Under the pieces are notes generated by a model. The model worked only from the letters and a program-made list of their open reading frames with translations. It was not told where the DNA came from and ran no database searches. The position numbers and the translations under genes were made by a program. DNA of 64,000 nucleotides from positions 259,949 through 323,948 of the forward strand of contig JAFZIP010000001.1 of assembly GCA_017554325.1 (NCBI GenBank). The letters run 5' to 3'. Of this stretch, positions 1-8,598 are shown in pieces; within the stretch, counting starts at the first letter, position 1, and every line of letters starts with the position of its first letter. This DNA is from Bacteroidales bacterium (GTDB lineage: Bacteria; Bacteroidota; Bacteroidia; Bacteroidales; WCHB1-69).

Positions 1-294
1 CGGCATAAGGAACGTGTTTTTTACCAATATGCAAAGACACACAATCTCCTTTATCATGAAGATTTACCCTTTGTGAAAATTTTGGCCGGCATTCTTCGCA
101 ATGGTATCAACCACTATCAATTCAAGGAGGAACTGAACGAGATATTATATGCCAAGTATGTGATGAACAACATCGCCAACTACAACTATACGGAATCGGA
201 AAGCGAGGAGATCATATTATACCTGCTGTCGCCCATTCTGACCGAACGAACGACTATTTTGCTGAAGGAGTTGGATTTTGTCGGCTTTGTATAG
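1..294 (+). CDS. Unrecognised protein, C-terminal part only
   Basis: The reading frame is open from the first base and stops at TAG 292-294, so about 97 C-terminal residues are visible and the start lies outside the window. The visible part is hydrophilic, rich in Asn, Tyr, Glu and Leu, and looks mostly helical, with no signal peptide or membrane segment. I do not recognise the family. It is convergent with alaS, with only 14 bp between the two stop codons and no clear hairpin terminator. It could be the tail of a core enzyme or of an uncharacterised Bacteroidales protein. Confidence 0.6.
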   Translation, partial: RHKERVFYQYAKTHNLLYHEDLPFVKILAGILRNGINHYQFKEELNEILYAKYVMNNIANYNYTESESEEIILYLLSPILTERTTILLKELDFVGFV

Positions 295-308
295 CCGATA
301 GACAATGA

Positions 309-2915
309 TTAGTTAGCTGCAATGATATTCATAACCTCCGCCACAGCATCGGGCACGCCGGCGGGGTTCTTGCCTCCGGCAGTGGAAAGCGAAGGTTGTC
401 CGCCGCCGCCACCCTGGATGAGCTTGCCTACCGCACGAACAATCTTAGGAGCCTCGAAACGATCCAAAAGATCGTCGGAAACAGCCACTACCAAGTTGGG
501 CTTACCGTCGAACACGCTGGCCAACACCACAATGCGGTTGGTGGCATTGCGCAATTGGAATGCAGCGTTGCGCAGGATGTCCGGACTAAACTCCGTAATT
601 TGCGAGATGACCTGCACACCGTTTATATTCTGCGCCTTTTGCTCTACTTCCTTGCAGAAATTCACCACTTGCTGCTTTTCAAACTCCTCAATTTTCTTAC
701 GGTAAGCAGCATTATCATCATTCAGTTTCTGGATGGCCTGCTCCATGTTGTTGGAACCCAACAATTCCTTTATCTTCTTGATCAACTCCTGCTGGCCATA
801 CACCAACTCTTCGGCGGCAGGTCCTGTGACAGCCTCAATACGACGCACGCCAGCAGCCACGGCGCCCTCGGAGACAATCTTGAACAAACCGATATTGCCT
901 GTTGCTGAGGTGTGTGTACCACCGCAGAGTTCTATGGCATCGCCGAATTGGATGACGCGCACCAGATTGCCGTACTTCTCGCCGAACAACGCGATGGCAC
1001 CCTTTTCACGGGCCTCCTCAATGGGCATATCCACAAACTCCTGCAACGGCAGGTTCTGGCGGATCATGTCGTTCACCATTTTTTCCGTCTTGACAATCTC
1101 CTCATCACTCATCTTGGCAAAATGCGAGAAGTCGAAACGCAGGCGGTCGGAGGCCACCATGGAGCCTTTTTGCTCCACGTGCGTGCCGAGCACAGCGCGC
1201 AGGGCGTGGTCCAGCAAGTGCGTGGCCGAGTGGTTGTTGGCCGTCATCTGGCGCTTGACCGTATCAATCTTGGCCGTGAACTCCGCATTGGGGTTCTCGG
1301 GCATCGTGGCCGCATGATGGATGGTCAGATTGTTCTCCTTGGTGGTGTTGTAGATGGCAATTTTCTCGTTGACACTCTCCAGCACACCCGTGTCGCCCAC
1401 CTGACCGCCCGACTCTGCGTAGAACGGCGTGGTGTCCAACACAATCTGATAAAAAGTCTTGTTCTTGGCCGTGACCTTTCTGTATTTCACAATCTTGCAG
1501 GCGCATTCCGTCTCGTGGTAACCCACAAATTGTGTGGGTGTTTCCTGATGAATCAGCTCCACCCAGTCGTCGGTGGCCACTGCAGCGGCGGCACGCGAGC
1601 GCTCCTTCTGCTGCTGCAAGCCCTGATGGAAACCTTCCATGTCCACGGTGAGGTTCTTCTCGGAAGCCAAAAGCTGGGTCAAGTCTATCGGGAAACCATA
1701 GGTGTCGAAAAGTTCGAAAGCGAAATCGCCGTCCACCACGCTGTTGCCTGCGTTTTTGGCCACATACTCGTCAAAGCGGGCGATGCCCTTGGCCAGCGTT
1801 TTGAGGAAAGACTGCTCCTCTTCCAGGATGATACGCTCGATGAGGGTTTGCTGTTTCGGCAATTCGGGGAACTGGTGTCCCATCTGGGCCACGAGGTCAG
1901 CCACGAGCGCGTGCATGAACGGTTCTTTGAAGTTAAGGAAGGTGAAACCATAGCGGATAGCGCGGCGCAGGATGCGGCGGATGACATAGCCTGCTCCTGT
2001 ATTGGAAGGCAACTGGCCATCAGCAATGGCGAATGAGATGGCGCGCAGGTGATCGGCTACCACGCGCAACGCAATGTCCACCTCATGATTCTGTCCGTAT
2101 TGCACACCGGCGTTCTGGGCTATCTTTTGGATAATGGGTTGGAAGACATCCGTGTCATAGTTGGATTTCTTGTTCTGCACAGCCATACAGAGACGTTCGA
2201 AGCCCATACCGGTATCCACGTGCTTGTTGGCCAGCAACTTCAGCTCGCCGGATGCAATGCGGTTGTACTGCATGAACACGAGGTTCCAAATCTCAATTAC
2301 CAGCGGGTTGTCCTTGTTCACGAGCTCACGGCCGGGCACTTGTGCGCGCTCGGCATCATCGCGCAGGTCGATGTGGATTTCGGAGCAGGGACCGCAAGGA
2401 CCCGTCTCGCCCATTTCCCAGAAATTGTCTTTCTTGTTGCCTTTCAGGATGCGGTCTTCCGGAAGATAAGCCTTCCAGAAATCGTATGCCTCCTGGTCAA
2501 AGTCAGTGCCGTCCTTCTCATCGCCTTGAAAAACGGTGGCATAGAGACGGTTTTTGTCTAACATCATGACTTCAGTGAGAAACTCCCACGCATACGCGAT
2601 GGCCTCTTTCTTGAAGTAGTCGCCGAAAGACCAGTTGCCGAGCGTCTCGAACATGGTGTGGTGGTACGTGTCGCGACCGACCTCTTCGAGGTCGTTGTGC
2701 TTGCCCGACACGCGCAAACATTTCTGCGAGTCGGCCACGCGCGGGAATTCTGCGGGGTTATTGCCCAGGAAGATGTCCTTGAACTGGTTCATGCCCGCGT
2801 TGGTGAACATGAGCGTTGGGTCGTTTTTGATGACCATCGGCGCGGATGGCACTATATGATGTCCTTTGGATTCAAAGAATTTTAAAAAAGCAGCACGAAT
2901 TTCGTTTGAAGTCAT
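309..2915 (-). CDS. alaS: Alanine--tRNA ligase AlaS
   Basis: Charges tRNA-Ala with alanine in the cytoplasm. The 868-residue product has the full AlaRS layout: class II aminoacylation core (MFTNAGMNQFKDIFLG near the N-terminus), tRNA-recognition region, editing domain with zinc-site motifs HSATHLL and CGGTH, and a C-terminal coiled coil plus glycine-rich C-Ala domain (IQGGGGGQPSLSTAGGK). The length is normal. The longest frame starts at 2942, but a TAnnTTTG promoter box lies at 2940-2947, so that ATG would be at or upstream of the transcript start. The ATG at 2915, giving MTSNEIRAAF, matches the family. It is a single-gene unit with a G-rich low-complexity stretch upstream. Confidence 0.98.
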   Translation of the reverse strand: MTSNEIRAAFLKFFESKGHHIVPSAPMVIKNDPTLMFTNAGMNQFKDIFLGNNPAEFPRVADSQKCLRVSGKHNDLEEVGRDTYHHTMFETLGNWSFGDYFKKEAIAYAWEFLTEVMMLDKNRLYATVFQGDEKDGTDFDQEAYDFWKAYLPEDRILKGNKKDNFWEMGETGPCGPCSEIHIDLRDDAERAQVPGRELVNKDNPLVIEIWNLVFMQYNRIASGELKLLANKHVDTGMGFERLCMAVQNKKSNYDTDVFQPIIQKIAQNAGVQYGQNHEVDIALRVVADHLRAISFAIADGQLPSNTGAGYVIRRILRRAIRYGFTFLNFKEPFMHALVADLVAQMGHQFPELPKQQTLIERIILEEEQSFLKTLAKGIARFDEYVAKNAGNSVVDGDFAFELFDTYGFPIDLTQLLASEKNLTVDMEGFHQGLQQQKERSRAAAAVATDDWVELIHQETPTQFVGYHETECACKIVKYRKVTAKNKTFYQIVLDTTPFYAESGGQVGDTGVLESVNEKIAIYNTTKENNLTIHHAATMPENPNAEFTAKIDTVKRQMTANNHSATHLLDHALRAVLGTHVEQKGSMVASDRLRFDFSHFAKMSDEEIVKTEKMVNDMIRQNLPLQEFVDMPIEEAREKGAIALFGEKYGNLVRVIQFGDAIELCGGTHTSATGNIGLFKIVSEGAVAAGVRRIEAVTGPAAEELVYGQQELIKKIKELLGSNNMEQAIQKLNDDNAAYRKKIEEFEKQQVVNFCKEVEQKAQNINGVQVISQITEFSPDILRNAAFQLRNATNRIVVLASVFDGKPNLVVAVSDDLLDRFEAPKIVRAVGKLIQGGGGGQPSLSTAGGKNPAGVPDAVAEVMNIIAAN

Positions 2916-2939
2916 ATAATGATTGTTTTTTTGAGGGCG

Positions 2940-2947
2940 CAAAAGTA
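2940..2947 (-). promoter_or_regulatory. Bacteroidetes -7 promoter box for alaS
   Basis: Minus strand reads TACTTTTG, matching TAnnTTTG, 25 bp before the chosen alaS start. It excludes the longer ATG at 2942. Confidence 0.75.
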
Positions 2948-2954
2948 CAAAAGA

Positions 2955-3066
2955 ATTGGGAATTGGGAATGGGGGAATGGGAAATTAAATACGAAGACGG
3001 GAGACCGAAGACTGGAGACTGAAGATTTTGATGAGAGGTCTTAATTTCTTAGTTTCTTAATTGCTT
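2955..3066. repeat. Low-complexity intergenic stretch with 14-bp tandem units
   Basis: The 140-bp gap upstream of alaS holds a run of GGGAAT-type words (2957-2985), then a 14-bp unit repeated about 2.4 times at 2992-3025 (cGAAGACnGGAGAC), then T-rich TTTCTTAGTTTCTTAA at about 3044-3060. The TTTCTTAGTTTCTTAA word recurs at about 12604-12619. No gene is seen here. Confidence 0.7.
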
Positions 3067-3082
3067 AATTACTTTATGAACA

Positions 3083-3751
3083 TTAATATTTAAAGATTTC
3101 TCTCAAATCCGGATATGCCTTGATATCGGAGCAGAAGATGAGCGGCGGGAAGAGGGGCAGGTTGTGGCGGCGGCCCTGCGTGAGATCTACATCCAAACTT
3201 TGCCGGTAGAGGAACCATACGAGTTCAGAGCAATAGAAAGTAGAGGTGTCATGGTCGTCAAAGGCTTTGTCGAAGAGCGGATGGCGACGATAGAGGTTTT
3301 CGGCCGTGAGGAGCAGTTTCAGGGTGTCTTCCGGTGCGAGAGGCATCCGGCACACGCATCCCTCCAGCGCGCGGTCGGAACGGAAGAACACGCTGACAGG
3401 CTCTAACTTGACGCTATCTTTCTCCTTTTTCGTGGCGCGCTCGTTGGGCACGGCGTGCAGCACACACCATTGGTTGTTGTGCCATATCACCAAGCCCACA
3501 TGGGAATAGCTGCTGGCCGTATCCATAGTGGTGACGGTCCTGCTTTCCACACTTTCTCCTGTGCGGAAAACGATGTCGCCCGTTTGCAGGGCCAGCGTGT
3601 CAGGCACCTCGAACAGTGTGTAATCGGATGCGTGCCGGCACCCCGCCAGCATCCACAGCATACAAAAGAAAAAGGTAGAAACAAGAACCCTCCTGCCTCT
3701 ACCTTTTCGGGAAAGCTGGAAAAAATCAGCCTTTAATTTTCCATTTTCCAT
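3083..3751 (-). CDS. YiiX/YebB-like NlpC/P60-related cysteine hydrolase, probable lipoprotein
   Basis: A 222-residue predicted hydrolase of the permuted papain-like YiiX/YebB group. Visible family marks are GDIVFRTG, the His motif YSHVGLVIW and the Cys motif FYCSELVWFLY, which would form the Cys-His catalytic pair. Members of this fold cleave amide or thioester bonds in cell wall or lipid substrates; the actual substrate is unknown. The N-terminus is basic, then hydrophobic, ending in a lipobox-like MLAGC, so it is probably membrane-anchored. The start at 3751 overlaps the upstream lipoprotein gene by 26 bp, suggesting coupled translation; a later ATG at 3661 would leave too short a signal peptide. 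Confidence 0.8.
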   Translation of the reverse strand: MENGKLKADFFQLSRKGRGRRVLVSTFFFCMLWMLAGCRHASDYTLFEVPDTLALQTGDIVFRTGESVESRTVTTMDTASSYSHVGLVIWHNNQWCVLHAVPNERATKKEKDSVKLEPVSVFFRSDRALEGCVCRMPLAPEDTLKLLLTAENLYRRHPLFDKAFDDHDTSTFYCSELVWFLYRQSLDVDLTQGRRHNLPLFPPLIFCSDIKAYPDLREIFKY

Positions 3752-4100
3752 CCTGTTTGATCAGTTTCACCTTGTTGGTGGATTCTTCCGGCTCGGAGTT
3801 GAACGAGGAGGTGAATTTATATTTCACTTCCACCACAGCCGTCTGGCCATCATCGGAAATCTCTTCGGAAATGATTTCATATTCTGGGATTTTAACATCC
3901 AAACCTTCCATTTTCTTGATTTCCTTCTGAATCTCATCCTTATCGTCCACCGCGGTTGTATAGCTCAACGCTTTTTCAAAATCTCCCTTTTGGAGTGCTT
4001 TATAATAGCTGTTGGTTACATCCTTGGGGCTGGAAGAACCGCAGGAAGCCAGCAACAGAGCGACTACGATAACGCTCATGATTGTGAAGAGTTTTTTCAT
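3726..4100 (-). CDS. DUF4878-type small lipoprotein
   Basis: A 124-residue lipoprotein with a signal peptide ending in the lipobox LLASC, followed by a small alpha+beta domain (VTNSYYKALQKGDFEKALSY ... DGKWKIKG) typical of DUF4878 or NTF2-like lipoproteins of Bacteroidetes. Such proteins are thought to sit in the periplasm or outer membrane, but no specific role is known. It is the first gene of a two-gene unit with the YiiX-like hydrolase, which overlaps its 3' end. A TAnnTTTG box lies about 30 bp upstream. Confidence 0.85.
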   Translation of the reverse strand: MKKLFTIMSVIVVALLLASCGSSSPKDVTNSYYKALQKGDFEKALSYTTAVDDKDEIQKEIKKMEGLDVKIPEYEIISEEISDDGQTAVVEVKYKFTSSFNSEPEESTNKVKLIKQDGKWKIKG

Positions 4101-4129
4101 AATATTGTTTTTTTGAATTAATAATGGCG

Positions 4130-4137
4130 CAAAGATA
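4130..4137 (-). promoter_or_regulatory. -7 promoter box for the DUF4878 lipoprotein
   Basis: Minus strand reads TATCTTTG, matching TAnnTTTG, 30 bp before the ATG at 4100. Confidence 0.7.
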
Positions 4138-4190
4138 GCATAAAAAACAATCCGCTATCCTTGCGCCAAAAAAAATTCGTCTATAAAACG

Positions 4191-4739
4191 CTATTGGATT
4201 ATGTAACGAGCACCGACGAACACACCCCAATCGAAATAGGATACATTATAATGGTTGTTGAAAAGCAAACCAAAACCAGGTCTGAAATCTGCTTGCAGTG
4301 TGAGCGGGAATTTGAATCTGTACTCCACACCGCCGATGGCATTCATACCGAATTTGCCATAGTAAGTTTTGTAAGTGCCCCAGACATCATGATACGTAGC
4401 CCAAGCATATCCCATACTGAGGCCAGCACCTGCCAGCCAATGCAAGCCATTGACATTGGTGGTACCTTCATACATTACGTTAGGATTCACTTCGATGGTC
4501 ATCGGGGTTGTCATGCCATGCCATACATAGCTGGTACTTTTCTCATGGTACGTAGCAGGTGTCAACGTCCACTTGAAACCGGCATCCACACTGAACGCGA
4601 TATTGTCAGTGAAGAATGTTTTGTAGGAGAAAGCCTCCATATTGCCTAAAGTCGCACCAATGCTGTGACGATAGGGGGCTTGGGCGTTGGCGCACCAAAT
4701 GAGCCCTATAATTAGAATGATTAAATTGATCTTTTTCAT
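4191..4739 (-). CDS. Putative small outer-membrane beta-barrel protein
   Basis: A 182-residue protein with an N-terminal signal peptide (MKKINLIILIIGLIWCANAQ) followed by alternating aromatic and polar beta-strand segments (GVEYRFKFPLTLQADFRPGFG, FDWGVFVGARY) and an aromatic residue near the C-terminus. This is the pattern of small Bacteroidetes outer-membrane barrel proteins. The function is unknown. The start at 4739 is chosen because a promoter box lies at 4774-4781 and because it begins a good signal peptide; the longer frame from 4769 would begin almost at the transcript start. Confidence 0.75.
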   Translation of the reverse strand: MKKINLIILIIGLIWCANAQAPYRHSIGATLGNMEAFSYKTFFTDNIAFSVDAGFKWTLTPATYHEKSTSYVWHGMTTPMTIEVNPNVMYEGTTNVNGLHWLAGAGLSMGYAWATYHDVWGTYKTYYGKFGMNAIGGVEYRFKFPLTLQADFRPGFGLLFNNHYNVSYFDWGVFVGARYIIQ

Positions 4740-4773
4740 AACTTGCTGATTTTTGTACTTAAAATTCATTTCG

Positions 4774-4781
4774 CAAAAGTA
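4774..4781 (-). promoter_or_regulatory. -7 promoter box for the outer-membrane protein gene
   Basis: Minus strand reads TACTTTTG, 35 bp before the ATG at 4739. It is divergent from the plus-strand box at 4850-4857. Confidence 0.7.
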
Positions 4782-4849
4782 TCAAAAACAAAATCGTCAA
4801 ATCCGCGTTATTCAAAAACTAAAAAACACACTTCTGTTAATAAAAATAC

Positions 4850-4857
4850 TATTTTTG
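4850..4857 (+). promoter_or_regulatory. -7 promoter box for the manA operon
   Basis: TATTTTTG, matching TAnnTTTG, 10 bp before the ATG at 4868. The leader must be very short. Confidence 0.7.
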
Positions 4858-4867
4858 CCCTCCTTTT

Positions 4868-5833
4868 ATGAAAAGAATCCTCGGCTATATAATCTTCATC
4901 CTGATTTGTTTTTCTGGCTATAGTCAGAAAGACAAAAGCATGGGGTTCCGTATATGGGAGGATTCGCTCATCCAACTTCGCACACAGGTGATGGATGAAC
5001 CGGATGAGACCACTCGCCTGGCCCTGAATGAGGATTTCATGACCCTACTGGAAGAGGTGCTGCAAATGCCCAACTCCTTCAAATTCGCCTGGGATTCCGT
5101 CAAAAATTTCTCTGTTTTAACCTCCCCTGACAATAATTTCAAGATTTTTACCTGGTATATAGTGAAAAAAGACTATTCTGTGGAGAATTTCGGATTCATC
5201 CAGGTGTATAATGAAGGCAGAAAAAAGTACGTGTTGTTTCCTTTGTACGACAAACGGAGCACGCTCGACTATCCCAAAACCGTCATCGGCAACCACAACC
5301 GATGGTACGGAGCGGTCTATTACACCATCATACCCATCAGATCCAAGGATTTCACCTACTATACATTGTTAGGATGGAACGGCAACGACATCTTCACCAA
5401 CCAGAAAATCATTGAAGTGCTCCATTTCAACAAGGAAACCGTGCCCGTGTTCGGAGCGCGCATCTTCAAGAACTTTCCCGAACGGGTGAGTCGCGTGATT
5501 TTCGAATACTCCAAAAACGCCGTGCTGCACCTCAACTACGAGCACCAGCAGTACGCCGTGAGCACCGGCAAGATGAACCCCAAGACCCGCGAACCGGAAT
5601 ACCGCAACGTGAACTGCCCGATGATCATCTTCGACGAGTTGATCCCGATGGAAGAGAAAGTGCGGAACGTGCCCGCCTACATGGTGCCGGAATCCAGCCT
5701 GAACCAAGGCTTTATCGAGGACAACGGCAAATGGGTATTCATGAAAAGCGTGCGCGGATCCAATCCCGACAAAGTAAGACCCGATTATCAGCATAAAAAC
5801 CGAAACTATTATAATCCAAACAAGAACAAATAA
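4868..5833 (+). CDS. Exported protein of unknown function, first gene of the manA operon
   Basis: A 321-residue protein with a clear signal peptide (hydrophobic stretch ending near GYSQ), so it is likely periplasmic or outer-membrane associated. The body is mixed alpha/beta with many Tyr, Trp and Asn residues and a basic, Asn-rich C-terminus. I recognise it only as a conserved Bacteroidetes hypothetical. Its TAA overlaps the manA ATG by one base, and manA overlaps trmN6 the same way, so the three genes are surely co-transcribed and translationally coupled. The link between an exported protein, sugar-phosphate isomerase and tRNA methylase is not obvious. Confidence 0.85.
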   Translation: MKRILGYIIFILICFSGYSQKDKSMGFRIWEDSLIQLRTQVMDEPDETTRLALNEDFMTLLEEVLQMPNSFKFAWDSVKNFSVLTSPDNNFKIFTWYIVKKDYSVENFGFIQVYNEGRKKYVLFPLYDKRSTLDYPKTVIGNHNRWYGAVYYTIIPIRSKDFTYYTLLGWNGNDIFTNQKIIEVLHFNKETVPVFGARIFKNFPERVSRVIFEYSKNAVLHLNYEHQQYAVSTGKMNPKTREPEYRNVNCPMIIFDELIPMEEKVRNVPAYMVPESSLNQGFIEDNGKWVFMKSVRGSNPDKVRPDYQHKNRNYYNPNKNK

Positions 5834-6816
5834 TGGAAACTTCTTTATATCCCCTGAAATTCAAGCCCATATTGAAAGACAAAATCTGGGGTGGCTCCCG
5901 ATTGAAAACCATGTTGTACAAGGAGATCAGTGACGCCAACTGCTGTGGCGAAAGTTGGGAAGTGTCGGGCCTCGTGGGCGACGAGTCCATGATCATCAAC
6001 GGCTTTTTGGCAGAGAACAACCTCAACGAGTTGCTGGAAATCTACATGACCGAACTGGTAGGCGAGAAGAACTACGAAAAATACGGACTGGGCTTCCCGC
6101 TGCTGATCAAGTTCATTGATGCACAGGACAACCTGTCGGTGCAAGTGCACCCTGACGATGAGCTGGCACAGCGCAAATACGGACAGAGCGGCAAGACGGA
6201 GATGTGGCACGTGATTGCATCGGAGCCCGGAAGCGGCCTCTATGTGGGCTTCAACAAGACCGTCAGCAAAGCGCAGTTTGAAGAGGCTATCGCCAACGGC
6301 ACTGTGGAGGATGTATTGCAGTTCTATCCCGTGCAACCTGGTGACACGTTCATGATTCCCGCCGGCACAGTGCACGCCATCGGCAAGGGCGTGCTACTGG
6401 CCGAAATTCAGCAACCCTCCGATATTACCTTCCGTGTGTTCGACTGGAACCGCGTGGACGACGAGGGCAACTCCCGCGAGTTGCACGTGCCGGAAGCCTT
6501 AGAGGCTATCGACTTCAACCATCAAACCGATAATTTCAAAGTGGAATACCAGCCGCAACTGAACAAAACAGTGCGCTTGGTGCGTTCCCAATATTTCAAC
6601 ACCAGCCTGCTGGAGTTCGACCAACCACTAAGCAAATCCTTTGTGGAGATTGACTCTTTTGTCATCTATATGTGCTTAGACGGACAAATTCTGTTGGCAT
6701 ACGGCGACGAGCGCGAGCGGTTGGAGACGGGCGAGGTGGTGCTCATCCCTGCCGAGATGGAGGAAATACAGCTGTTGCCGGCACGCAAGTCCAAAGTTCT
6801 GGAAGTCTATTGCTAA
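5833..6816 (+). CDS. manA: Mannose-6-phosphate isomerase, class I
   Basis: Interconverts mannose-6-phosphate and fructose-6-phosphate, feeding GDP-mannose synthesis or mannose catabolism, in the cytoplasm. The 327-residue cupin metalloenzyme shows the family motifs LLIKFIDAQDNLSVQVHPDD, KTEMWHVI and the zinc-ligand motif PAGTVHAIGKG. The length fits the short bacterial type I enzymes. The ATG overlaps the upstream stop (TAATG), and its own TAA overlaps the start of trmN6 in the same way. Confidence 0.95.
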   Translation: METSLYPLKFKPILKDKIWGGSRLKTMLYKEISDANCCGESWEVSGLVGDESMIINGFLAENNLNELLEIYMTELVGEKNYEKYGLGFPLLIKFIDAQDNLSVQVHPDDELAQRKYGQSGKTEMWHVIASEPGSGLYVGFNKTVSKAQFEEAIANGTVEDVLQFYPVQPGDTFMIPAGTVHAIGKGVLLAEIQQPSDITFRVFDWNRVDDEGNSRELHVPEALEAIDFNHQTDNFKVEYQPQLNKTVRLVRSQYFNTSLLEFDQPLSKSFVEIDSFVIYMCLDGQILLAYGDERERLETGEVVLIPAEMEEIQLLPARKSKVLEVYC

Positions 6817-7538
6817 TGGCCCCGTTTCATTTTAAGAAATTTTCACTTCAACATGACAACAGTACCTTGAAGATAGGTACCGATGCTGTATTGTTGGCCG
6901 CACTCACAGATGTGGAGGAGGCGCAATCGGTGCTGGACATCGGCTGTGGTTGTGGCGTGATCGCCTTTTGTCTGGCGCAGCAGCTGGCGCACAAGCAAAC
7001 CCATCCGCTGGTGTGCGGCATCGACCCGGATGAGGCATCGGTTATGGAGGCACGGCAAAACGCTGCCGCCTATCCCCTGCTCCCCGCCGACGCATTCCGC
7101 TTCGTGCAGGGGCGTGTGCAGGACATGGCCGCCGCCGACCAGCCCGCACAATTCGACCTCATCGTCGCCAACCCGCCCTTTTACGGCCATGACTTGAAGC
7201 CAGCGCAGGAAAAGAGGCTCCGGAGCAAGCACCGCGACCATCAGCTCCCCTTCGAGGAGTTATTGCAGAGTGTGTTAAAACTATTGAAAGAAGACGGACG
7301 CTTTGCCCTGATCCTGCCGCCCGTGGAAGGCGCGCAGTTTCACGCCCTGACGGAAGGCCTCTTGCATTGCCGCAAGCGAGTGTTCGTCCAGCCCACCGCC
7401 AAGAAACCCGTGCATCGCGTCGTGCAGGAATATGGCCGAGCAGATGTTCCTTGCACAGAACAACACCTAATCATCCGCAACGAACAAAACGAATATACGG
7501 AGGAATACCGGGCCGTAACGAAACCGTATTTGTTGTAA
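6816..7538 (+). CDS. trmN6: tRNA1(Val) adenine(37)-N6-methyltransferase TrmN6
   Basis: Predicted to methylate A37 of tRNA1-Val using S-adenosylmethionine. The 240-residue protein has a Rossmann SAM site (LDIGCGCGVIAF) and the N6-adenine methylase motif IV NPPFY, with the YfiC-type N-terminus FHFKKFSLQHDNSTLKIGTDAVLL. The open frame extends upstream to 6672, but that part is out-of-frame manA sequence; the ATG at 6816 overlapping the manA stop gives the family N-terminus. It is the last gene of the operon and is followed by a GC-rich hairpin at 7544-7566. Confidence 0.92.
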   Translation: MAPFHFKKFSLQHDNSTLKIGTDAVLLAALTDVEEAQSVLDIGCGCGVIAFCLAQQLAHKQTHPLVCGIDPDEASVMEARQNAAAYPLLPADAFRFVQGRVQDMAAADQPAQFDLIVANPPFYGHDLKPAQEKRLRSKHRDHQLPFEELLQSVLKLLKEDGRFALILPPVEGAQFHALTEGLLHCRKRVFVQPTAKKPVHRVVQEYGRADVPCTEQHLIIRNEQNEYTEEYRAVTKPYLL

Positions 7539-7539
7539 C

Positions 7540-7575
7540 CACCATTCCGCCGCAGAGCGGCGGAATCCCCAACGT
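7540..7575. repeat. GTTGGGG/GCGGAATGGTG hairpin element, copy 1
   Basis: A perfect 10-bp stem (ATTCCGCCGC / GCGGCGGAAT, loop AGA) at 7544-7566 with conserved flanks. On the minus strand it reads AACGTTGGGG, hairpin, GGTGGT. It abuts the stop codon of the minus-strand T9SS gene and may terminate both trmN6 and that gene. Related copies are at 8892-8930 and 63650-63690. Confidence 0.75.
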
Positions 7576-8598
7576 TCACCGTTTCACGATTTTCTCGGTC
7601 CGCACGGCGCCATCACGCAACGTGACGCGCAGGATGTACATGCCCGGGGGCAATGCGGATGTGTTGACCGTGGTTTTCGGGGATGGTAGAGACGCACGGC
7701 CGTGCGTCTCTACGGACACGTTCCGTCCGTACGCATCGTACATTTCCACGCGAGCGATTTCGCTGTCCGTCACCGACACGTGCAAAACGTTGTCCGTGGG
7801 GTTGGGATATACCTGCATTGCCACCTTTGAATACTCGGCAACAGACGATACATATTGTTCACATCCCAATTTTGGATCTGTCATATAGTATAGACTGTCT
7901 CCATGATGAACACACAAAAATAGACCCAACCATGACTCAAGACCGGACTGATCCACTTTCCCAAAGGGACCATACGACGGTCCGACACCTTCAATAAAAA
8001 GTAAAGGATATTTTCTACCCTCATTGTATATATCCATGGAGAAGAAAAGACTCTCGGGATGAGGTTGAAACCTAATCACTTTGCGCCCGTTTACATATTT
8101 AACTGAATCCACTATTATATATGGTTGCTCATTATACTCCGCATAACAATAATCAGTGTTTTGTAATCTGCTGGCTATCGGGAGAATGAAGGTGTCCCCT
8201 TCCATGAGTGACATGTCGCTCACCACCACCTCCGTGTCCAATTCGGGATAGTACCGGAAAATCCGCCCTGTTTCCGTTTCCTCCCGCACACACATCCATC
8301 CTGGTTGTCCCTCATATTCACCAAACCGTCTGTAACGTTGGTTGTTGTACACCACCGTGTCTTCCTCATCCCCGATGTATCGGTAAGACATAGCTCCTAA
8401 AAACCATGGGTCATGGTCTTCCTTCATTGTTATCGAGAATGCTATGTTGAATGTCAGTGTGGAATCAGGAAACACTGGCAAATAGCTTGTCTTTTCGTTT
8501 TTGGAAGGATTGTTGGTGACAGCCTCCTGACCCCTCGCCACCCCGCTGCACAACAGCAGCAGGGCGAGAAGTGCTGTGGAAAAAATTTTCCTTTTCAT
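7576..8598 (-). CDS. Secreted protein with T9SS type A sorting domain
   Basis: A 340-residue exported protein: signal peptide (residues 1 to about 23, ending ARGQ), a central beta-rich region of unknown function, and a C-terminal T9SS type A sorting domain from about residue 255 (YPNPTDNVLHVSV ... LPPGMYILRV ... EKIVKR). It should cross the inner membrane by Sec and the outer membrane by the type IX system. A 28-bp palindrome at 7686-7713 is read in frame inside the sorting domain as VETHGRASL, which looks like a repeat insertion. No TAnnTTTG box was found upstream, where the hairpin cluster lies. Confidence 0.85.
   Translation of the reverse strand: MKRKIFSTALLALLLLCSGVARGQEAVTNNPSKNEKTSYLPVFPDSTLTFNIAFSITMKEDHDPWFLGAMSYRYIGDEEDTVVYNNQRYRRFGEYEGQPGWMCVREETETGRIFRYYPELDTEVVVSDMSLMEGDTFILPIASRLQNTDYCYAEYNEQPYIIVDSVKYVNGRKVIRFQPHPESLFFSMDIYNEGRKYPLLFIEGVGPSYGPFGKVDQSGLESWLGLFLCVHHGDSLYYMTDPKLGCEQYVSSVAEYSKVAMQVYPNPTDNVLHVSVTDSEIARVEMYDAYGRNVSVETHGRASLPSPKTTVNTSALPPGMYILRVTLRDGAVRTEKIVKR
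7686..7713. repeat. 28-bp perfect palindrome, family GTAGAGACG, copy 1 (inside a gene)
   Basis: GTAGAGACG followed by CACGG and then the exact reverse complement, with no loop. It is translated in frame in the T9SS protein. Other copies are at 57095-57122 and 61848-61875, with a decayed one at 55618-55645. Confidence 0.9.

Noticed and set aside
912..2036. Plus-strand open frame of 374 codons opposite alaS
   Set aside because: Antisense shadow of a conserved tRNA synthetase; composition follows alaS codon positions.
6672..6815. Upstream extension of the trmN6 frame
   Set aside because: Out-of-frame manA sequence; the family N-terminus begins at 6816.
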